Shown one piece after another: positions 60,721 to 64,000 of a stretch of DNA of 64,000 nucleotides. How positions within the stretch are numbered: the stretch's first letter is position 1; each line of letters begins with the position of its first letter. The notes under the pieces were generated by a model. The model did not search any database and was not told the DNA's origin. It saw only the letters and a list, made by a program, of their open reading frames with translations. The position numbers were made by a program, and so were the translations under genes. This DNA is from Eremophila alpestris peregrina (taxonomy: Eukaryota > Chordata > Aves > Passeriformes > Alaudidae): contig WMCF01000030.1 in the NCBI GenBank assembly GCA_009792885.1, positions 5,802,119-5,866,118 of the forward strand. Direction: 5' to 3'.

Positions 60721-63700
60721 ATCATGACACCTTTTAATGTTGAAATTTACCTCCTGCAGCATCCTTCTGTAAAAGGTAATATTTGGGAAAAGAAGAAAAA
60801 TATCTTCATTTCAGAGAACTCATCTTCCAGCCTTTCAAAATGAAGATTTATTTTGTATCTTCTGAGTTTTGCAAAATCATGGCCTGGCTTCACATTTCTA
60901 TTCATGAATTTATTGTTTTCCTTTTTAGCAGTACGCTGCCATCAGACAGGAGATATTTTAGCTTCACTGGGGCCACTTGAATTTTTAAAAAGCTGCATGT
61001 AGGTTTTTGTTTTTTTTTTTTTTCTTACTGCATCATGTGCACAAGACACGTGCATTTTTTCTTCATTACTAAAGATTACATGGGGATCTTTGTACAAAAT
61101 CACTGCTGTCTCTGGGTGGTAGCAGCCTTAAAATATCTCCTGCCAGAGCCCAAAGGCTGACAGATTCTCACTGACAAATCCAGGTTTAGGCCTCAGTCAT
61201 CCTCAAGGTCAGGGGAGTAACAGGAGGGCTGACAGTGGCAGGAAGGGCATTCTCAACTGTCACCTAAATGAGTCAATTTTTCTGACTCTTATTGAAGTTT
61301 TTAATGGATTCTGTTCCAAACATAAGCCATCACAAAGAGGGACAAGCTTTCCATGCAGCAGAGTTGTACTTAGTTGTCCAAAAACATACCTGGAAACTCG
61401 GACCCAAATTGCCATTTACCTCAGTAGCAGCCAAGTGACTTCCCTGTACTCCACACACACATAATTACTTCTCCCTGATAGCCTTCCTGTTTCTTGTCTT
61501 TCTGCTCAAACTTGTCTGAGAGTAAACAAAGACATTCCTTTTGCTGATCTTAAGAATTCTGTGCTCAGCTTTATTTCCTTGCAGCAAATATAAATGGGCC
61601 TGAAATATGCCTCTTCCTGATAAGTTTTTGCCAATTCGTCCATGGAAGTCAGCATAGCAGTGACATGGCCACTACCAATTGTCTGCTGGATGTGTGTAGA
61701 GGCAAGTGGAAGTGGTTTTTTGGAAAGCACTAGCAAGCACGAGATAGCTGGAGCACACTGTCCACAGCTGGCTGACTCCAAGAAGTCTCCAAAGGGTAAA
61801 AATGTGGTTGGGTCAACTTCAGCAGGCACTTGTGCCTTGCTGTGGCAAACAGTACAGGCAGCAGCAAGCACGGCCACACTCACATCAGGCATTGAATAAA
61901 GCGATTTTCGGCATGAACAGCAGCTGGCAGTAGCTGTAACTCACATCTGCTACTTTGAAAATAATTGTTGCTAAATTTCTGTGTAAAAAGAAAGACAAAT
62001 ATTGCAAAACACAAATCACAGAGAAATAAAAAACTTTTCACTAATTTTCAGATAACTCTTGACTTTGTCTGAAAGGAAATTGGTATTCAGGAGTATTTTG
62101 TTGCTAAATGTCCTGTTACTAAAAGAGCTTTTGCGAGATGCCTTGCGTTTGAGAGACAGATAGAGAATCTTTTCATTTAAGTTTTCAGCTCCTCATTTTT
62201 GTTTTTCTTTAAAAGTTTTTCATTCAAGCCTAAATTTTGTGATATTCTGGTTTTCCTGATTTTGGAGATATTATAATAATAAAAGTTAAGTTACAGTGAA
62301 AAATGTAGTTCAAGAGTGTTTATGCAATATGGTTATGATATTATACTATTTTACTTTTTCCTTTTTTCTTTATTTCAATGCTGATGATAACTTTGCACAT
62401 CTGGTGTGGTTCATTTGCAGCTAGATGAGGTACTGTCAAATGAACCTGCTGCAATCACACAAAACTTACATAATAAGCATCTTACCATCTTTATCTTATA
62501 TTTTTTCCACATTGGCCTATTGCTCAGCTTTTCAAATACCCAGAGGTACTCTTATGTGATGACATTTAACAGTGAATGTCAAAAAAGAAAATAGATAAAC
62601 ACATTAGAACTTATGACTGCAAAGGTTATGTTAAGAATATGCTAGAACAAGTCAACAGCTGTAATGGAAAAAAAAACAACATATCAGGTTCTTATATTTT
62701 AAATTTCCTTTGATTCCATGAATTTCACTCTTTCATAACTTCTATTTAAAATGCATAAAGGTTTTGATCAGTTTGTCACAATGTGGAACCAAACAACTGG
62801 GTATGACAGAATTTAATTTTTCTGCAGAAGAGCCATTCCCTTGACACAAGTGGCTGGGATCACCCAGTCAAAGCCAGAGTAAAGGTTAGGAAATACATCA
62901 CAGTCAGTATGGCAGGAGGCATTTGATAACACCATAAATAACTTTATCCTTCCAATGATTTAAAAACAGGAGAGAGGGAAGGGAAAATAAATGAAACAAG
63001 AAGCTTTTTCAAAGCACGAGAACTTCTTTCAAGAAACCCTTTTTTCACTTTTCTGCACCAATGCCTTTCAGTTATTAATTTTTTTCCTGCTTAAAATGAA
63101 TGCAGACTTTCTGGACAAAAAGAAAAACAAATAATAAGACTTTCCAATATGAAACTTGTTTGATGCTTTGAGTTAAAAATAATTAGATTCTAAAACACTG
63201 CCTTCTTAGGTGTGTACAGAGATTGATACATATAAATTGATTTTGATGGCTCTAACAGTGAGGTAATCAAAAACCTAATGATAAAAAATGCTTTCTTTAA
63301 AAATGTTACTAATAGTAACTATACAGGTCTTAAATACTACATTAGCAGTCTCACTGAGAAAGCTAATTATGTCTCCCACTTATGTTTTAGAAACACAGTC
63401 TTTTTTGAGGACAAAATTCAAGTTGTGGGACATAACAACCAGGCACAGTGTGGTTCTGGTGGCCAGGGTGGCACAAAAAATTTAGGTAGAGTTACATTTT
63501 AGGTAAAAAACCACTGATGTTACAAGATCTTTTAGACTGGAGAGTCAAAGATTGGATTTCATTCCAGCCCTGTTGCTCCCTTCTTTGCTATCAGCTGCAG
63601 ATTTTTAATCTACACTGCCCAAGCGACTACCACTGAGCCAGATGACATTTGAGTTGCCTAAAATCTGCCATTTTAAAAACATATTCTTCGAAATATATTT

Positions 63701-64000
63701 GCTTCATGGCATCGATTTTTTAGCCTTGCTTTAAGGATCAGAAACCTGAAGGGAAGATCTTTACTATAAAGCTTTGGCATACTTTTTTGGCAATTATAAT
63801 TGATTTCTTGGCATGAAATTTAGCCTCAACAATGCAGCAACATAGATGTGTGCCTTTAATTAAATCAAAACTTTCAATATCTTCAGATGGCCATGAAAGA
63901 CAAATACAGTTTCATGTGACTTATTTCCCAAAGTAGCAATACTGCTTGTTTCTCTCTGAGTTGCAAAAATAATATTACAGAGAACATCATGAATAATGCA
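60721..64000. other. Unique AT-rich sequence, nothing firmly recognised
   Basis: There is no recognisable repeat family or gene. A 128-codon minus-strand frame (61892-61506) has normal amino-acid composition but no known motif. Poly(T) occurs near 61009-61023. Confidence 0.55.

Noticed and set aside
1..64000. CRISPR array, bacterial operon, tRNA or rRNA gene
   Set aside because: No regularly spaced repeats with unique spacers and no ribosomal or tRNA fold were seen. The sequence is vertebrate non-coding DNA.

Overview
This window looks like non-coding DNA from a bird, most likely a passerine. It is AT-rich and eukaryotic in texture, with long poly(T) tracts, microsatellites and one ambiguous base at 11670. 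Nearly every recognisable sequence is an avian interspersed repeat. There are fragments of CR1 LINEs in both orientations, an ERVL-type LTR of a kind common in birds, and several endogenous-retrovirus LTRs with intact ends and 6-bp target-site duplications. I found no exon, promoter or RNA gene of a host gene. The best description is a gene-desert or intronic stretch of an avian chromosome. Family recognition is from memory, since no database could be searched.

Layout. 1-909 is the 3' part of a plus-strand LTR cut by the window edge. 3194-3640 is a plus-strand CR1 ORF2 relic. 6299-6958 is a near-complete plus-strand ERVK-like LTR that still carries a tRNA primer-binding site. A 70-bp perfect duplication links 5978-6047 and 8723-8792. 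8870-9070 is a candidate conserved non-coding element with a PBX/PREP-type site. 9-31 kb is mostly unique AT-rich sequence with a CR1 fragment (20355-20700), a GGATA minisatellite (22860-22990), a decayed CR1 (about 26985-27270) and a polypyrimidine tract (28100-28176). 31848-33742 holds two minus-strand CR1 pieces, one of them 1.1 kb long. 39243-40294 is a small repeat cluster: an A/C-rich tract followed by two head-to-head CR1 3' ends. 46650-48600 is a candidate cluster of conserved non-coding elements. 49271-49900 is the second copy of the 6.3-kb LTR, inverted. 55272-56490 is an old minus-strand ERVL-type LTR split by a younger minus-strand LTR (55683-56260). The remainder to 64 kb is unique sequence with small repeats.

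What acts together. The only functional signals I can support are retroviral: TATA boxes, poly(A) signals, inverted CCAAT boxes and a primer-binding site inside the LTRs. The insertion order is partly readable: the ERVL-type LTR predates the LTR nested in it. No undescribed protein system is visible. The most interesting signals are structural: an LTR with a retained primer-binding site and a truncated second LTR end, and a flawless 70-bp duplication without retroposon hallmarks.
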